Shown: one piece after another, positions 23,064 to 25,273 of the stretch
How the letters are laid out: every line of letters starts with the position of its first letter
Numbering within the stretch: position 1 is the stretch's first letter
Assembly (NCBI GenBank): GCA_035763085.1
Contig: DASUBV010000135.1
Span: forward strand, 1 to 25,273
DNA: 25,273 nucleotides
Direction of reading: 5' to 3'
Source of the DNA: DASUBV01 sp035763085
GTDB taxonomy: Bacteria; Actinomycetota; Actinomycetes; Streptosporangiales; Streptosporangiaceae
Position numbers and translations under genes: made by a program
The notes under the pieces: generated by a model
Database searches by the model: none
The model's input: the letters and a program-made list of their open reading frames with translations, nothing else
What the model was told of the DNA's origin: nothing

Positions 23064-24055
23064 GTGCTGAGGTGCAGGCCCCCGCGCCGCAGCGGTCGTG
23101 GCTGGCCCGGCGGTCGGCGACCCAGCGGACGCTCGCCTACTCCTTCGTGGTGGTCGCGCTGCTGCTCGCTGTCGGCGTGATCCTGAAACCCGGCATCCTG
23201 AGCGGGAGCAGCCTGCGCATCATCGCCGAGCTTGCCTCGTTCGTGGGCTTCGTCGGAGTGGGCCAGACGCTGGTCTTCCTGCTCGGCGGCATCGACTTCT
23301 CGGTCGTCTGGGTGCTGAACGCGGCTGCCATCCTCGTCGTGGCGCAGGCCGCGGGCCACAACAGCAACCTGCCGGTCGCGCTTGTCCTCACCCTCGGGGT
23401 GGGGGTCGTGGTCGGACTGGCCAACGGCATCGGCGTGGCCTATTTCAGCATCTCGCCGATCGTGATGACCGTCGGGACCAACGGGATCATCCAGGGGCTG
23501 GCCCTGGGGCTATCCAAGGGGCTGACGTGCAGTTCATGCGGCGCGCACCCGGCCCCGGCGCTCACCTCGGCCCTGCAGGGCCGCATCGGGGGCGTACCCG
23601 GCGTGGTCCTGGTATGGGTCGGCGTGATCCTGCTGATCAGCCTGCTGCTGTCGGCGTCGACGCTCGGTCGCAGGATCTACGCGACCGGTGTCAACCCGGC
23701 AGCCAGCTACCTGGCGGGCGTGGGGGTCAAGCCGGTCACGGTATCGGTCTATGTCATCAGCGGGCTCTTCGCCGCCATCGCCGGCATCATGCTTGTCACC
23801 TTCGGCGGCGGCGCATCCCTGGGGCTCGGTGATCCCTACCTGCTCGAGTCCATCGCAGCAGCGGTCATCGGCGGTGTCTCCGTGCTCGGCGGGCGCGGGC
23901 ACTACCTCGGGACGGTGGCAGGCTGCCTGGCCCTCATCATCCTCGTCACCATCCTCAACGCGGAGCAGATCCCCCAGTACGCCAGGGAGATCGTGTACGG
24001 CGGCGTGATCATTTTCATCGTCCTGCTCTACGGGAGAGAGAAGCGGGTCACGTAG
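23060..24055 (+). CDS. Sugar ABC transporter permease 2 (RbsC-like)
   Basis: 331 residues. ATG overlaps the stop of permease 1 (ATGA), with GGAGG just upstream; a longer open frame reaching back into permease 1 is a shadow. It has the same family features: LLGGIDFSVVWVLNAAAILV, VMTVGTNGIIQGLALG, YATGVNPAASYLAGVGVK, and IGGVSVLGGRG before the last helices. A loop with CSSCGAHPAP (around residues 158-167) is unusual and may hold a disulfide on the outer face. Two different permeases with one double ATPase is the layout of the YtfQRT-YjfF galactofuranose system, so a furanose form of the sugar is a possible substrate. Confidence 0.92.
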   Translation: MSAEVQAPAPQRSWLARRSATQRTLAYSFVVVALLLAVGVILKPGILSGSSLRIIAELASFVGFVGVGQTLVFLLGGIDFSVVWVLNAAAILVVAQAAGHNSNLPVALVLTLGVGVVVGLANGIGVAYFSISPIVMTVGTNGIIQGLALGLSKGLTCSSCGAHPAPALTSALQGRIGGVPGVVLVWVGVILLISLLLSASTLGRRIYATGVNPAASYLAGVGVKPVTVSVYVISGLFAAIAGIMLVTFGGGASLGLGDPYLLESIAAAVIGGVSVLGGRGHYLGTVAGCLALIILVTILNAEQIPQYAREIVYGGVIIFIVLLYGREKRVT

Positions 24056-24076
24056 CGGCGGGATCGCAACGGCGCC

Positions 24077-24107
24077 CGGGCAGGATGCGCGGGAGCCCGC
24101 CTGCCCG
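24077..24107 (+). terminator. Hairpin between permease 2 and lactonase genes
   Basis: 8-bp arms CGGGCAGG/CCTGCCCG around a 15-nt loop that can itself fold (CGGG/CCCG). No T-run. It may reduce read-through into the lactonase gene or protect the upstream mRNA. Confidence 0.35.
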
Positions 24108-24159
24108 TCTCCTGGCGGGCGGCGGGCCACCCGCGGCCAAGCGGAGGAGTGGATGGCCA

Positions 24160-25107
24160 GTGATCACCAGCTACCAGGCGGAGGTGGCGCTGCCCAGCCA
24201 GGCGGAGCTCGGCGAGGGCCCCACCTGGGATGACCGGACCCGGAGCCTGCTCTGGGTGGATATCGTCGCCGGACGCATCCATCGCTTCCGGCCCGACCTC
24301 GGCACCGATGTCTCGGCCGGCGTGCGGAGCACCCTCGGCGCGGTCAGCCTGCGGGCCGACGGCGGGCTGGTCCTGGCCCTGACCGACGGCCTGGGCCTGG
24401 CCAGCGCCAGCCAGGTACGTGCCGCTCTCCCTGAGGACGCCCGGCGCCTGGCCCCCGGCGGCCGCCATGCCGGTGTCACTCTCGGCTACCAGCGGGTGCC
24501 CGGCTTTGCCGTCGCGGGCGATGAGGTCCGCTTCAACGAGGGCAAGGCCGATCCGGAAGGGCGCTTTCTCGCCGGGACGATGGACTGGCACGAACGCGAG
24601 GCTCTGGGCTCGCTCTACCAGCTCGAGCCCGGCGGCCGGGTCAGCCGGCTGCTCGGTGATGTCACGATCTCCAACGGCCTGGACGTCAGCGACGATCGCC
24701 GTATCCTCTACTACGTCGACAGCGCCGCAGGCGGGATCGACGCGTTCGACCGCGATCCCGGGACCGGCCGTCTGTCCAGCCGGCGCCGGGTGGCCGAGGT
24801 GCCCCGGTCCGACGGCATCCTCGACGGCCTGACCCTCGACAGCGACGGCTGCCTGTGGGTGGCGGTGTTTGGCGGGGGCCAGGTGCGGCGGTACGCGCCC
24901 GACGGCCGGCTGATCGGCATGCTGGAGATCCCCGCGAGGCAGGTGACCAGCGTCGGCTTCGGGGGCGCCCGCCTGGACGAGCTGTTCATCACCACGGCGC
25001 GCATCGGCCAGCCACCGGAGGCGCTGGCGAGGCAGCCCCGGGCAGGTGACCTCTTCTGGTGCCAGCCCGGGGTCAGCGGCCGGCCCTGGCCCCGTTTCGC
25101 GGGGTAG
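24160..25107 (+). CDS. SMP-30/gluconolactonase-family lactonase
   Basis: 315 residues from GTG 24160, with GGAGGAG about 11 nt upstream; an ATG at 24085 in frame would add 25 residues that look unrelated to the family. It is a six-bladed beta-propeller with the divalent metal ligands E19 (GEGPTWD), N172 (ISNGLD) and D222 (LDGLTLD), plus N126 in RFNEGKADPEGRFLAGTM, a substrate-side residue. Such enzymes open sugar lactones to aldonic acids. Here the likely reaction is L-fucono-lactone to L-fuconate, feeding the dehydratase of the divergent operon. It follows the transporter genes after 104 bp and may be part of the same transcript. Confidence 0.9.
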   Translation: MITSYQAEVALPSQAELGEGPTWDDRTRSLLWVDIVAGRIHRFRPDLGTDVSAGVRSTLGAVSLRADGGLVLALTDGLGLASASQVRAALPEDARRLAPGGRHAGVTLGYQRVPGFAVAGDEVRFNEGKADPEGRFLAGTMDWHEREALGSLYQLEPGGRVSRLLGDVTISNGLDVSDDRRILYYVDSAAGGIDAFDRDPGTGRLSSRRRVAEVPRSDGILDGLTLDSDGCLWVAVFGGGQVRRYAPDGRLIGMLEIPARQVTSVGFGGARLDELFITTARIGQPPEALARQPRAGDLFWCQPGVSGRPWPRFAG

Positions 25108-25157
25108 CTGCCGGGCTGGGAGGTCCCGCGGCCCGGTCTCCGCCTGCCCGCCCGCGG

Positions 25158-25273
25158 TCAGCGTGATCGCAGGCGGATCTCGGCTGCCACCGTGGCGGTG
25201 CTGCGCTGGTGGAGCTCGATGAGGTCGGCCGGGGCGTCCCCGGCGAAGACCGTCCCGCCCCCAGATATCTCAC
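25158..25273 (-). CDS. 3' end of a leftward gene, product unknown
   Basis: About 37 codons ending in TGA, with third positions almost all G or C (unlike the other two frames on this strand). It reads ...GGTVFAGDAPADLIELHQRSTATVAAEIR..., too short to assign. The start lies beyond the window. It converges on the lactonase gene with 50 bp between them. Confidence 0.4.
   Translation of the reverse strand, partial: EISGGGTVFAGDAPADLIELHQRSTATVAAEIRLRSR

Noticed and set aside
25073..25273. 66-codon minus-strand frame at the right edge
   Set aside because: Ser/Pro/Arg-rich shadow composition; another frame on the same strand has far stronger third-position GC bias and ends at a stop at 25158.

Overview
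The window is GC-rich throughout (third codon positions are almost all G or C). It has GTG as well as ATG starts, purine-rich ribosome binding sites and TANNNT-type -10 boxes. Together these point to a filamentous or related actinomycete chromosome; the species cannot be read from the sequence. No tRNA, rRNA, CRISPR array, insertion sequence or attachment site was seen.

Left part (1-8072): housekeeping-type genes. These are the 3' part of an aminoglycoside/choline-type phosphotransferase gene, an amidohydrolase, an L,D-transpeptidase lipoprotein for 3-3 peptidoglycan cross-linking, an M1 aminopeptidase of the PepN type whose GAMEN exopeptidase motif is gone, and a coupled pair (DedA membrane protein and a COG3910-like ATPase) that overlap by 4 bp.

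Middle (8073-15943): the accessory and least explained part. A 1259-residue protein of unknown function (beta-sandwich-like N-terminus, Gly-rich linker, Ser/Glu-rich charged block, coiled coils, conserved-looking C-terminus) faces a convergent 646-residue polymorphic-toxin-like protein. That protein carries a PT-TG pre-toxin segment and a C-terminal PD-(D/E)XK nuclease-like domain. No immunity gene lies next to the toxin. Divergent from the toxin gene is a secreted sedolisin (S53) protease that lacks the usual propeptide.

Right part (15944-25107): a cold-shock protein gene, then a sugar-acid locus. A leftward operon encodes L-fuconate dehydratase (all five active-site residues identified) and a FadR-type GntR regulator. 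A rightward operon encodes a lipoprotein sugar-binding protein, an RbsA-type double ATPase, two RbsC-type permeases and an SMP-30 lactonase. The start codons overlap or nearly overlap the preceding stops from the binding protein to the second permease. The two operons diverge from an AT-richer control region with overlapping candidate promoters and an inverted repeat that could be the regulator's operator. Together they look like uptake and oxidative (non-phosphorylating) breakdown of L-fucose or a related sugar: sugar -> lactone -> acid -> 2-keto-3-deoxy acid. The sugar dehydrogenase and the final steps are not in the window. A short frame between the promoter and the binding protein resembles the N-terminus of a fumarylacetoacetate-hydrolase-family enzyme, which would act late in such a pathway, and appears to be a remnant. 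The window ends in the 3' end of a leftward gene that cannot be identified.
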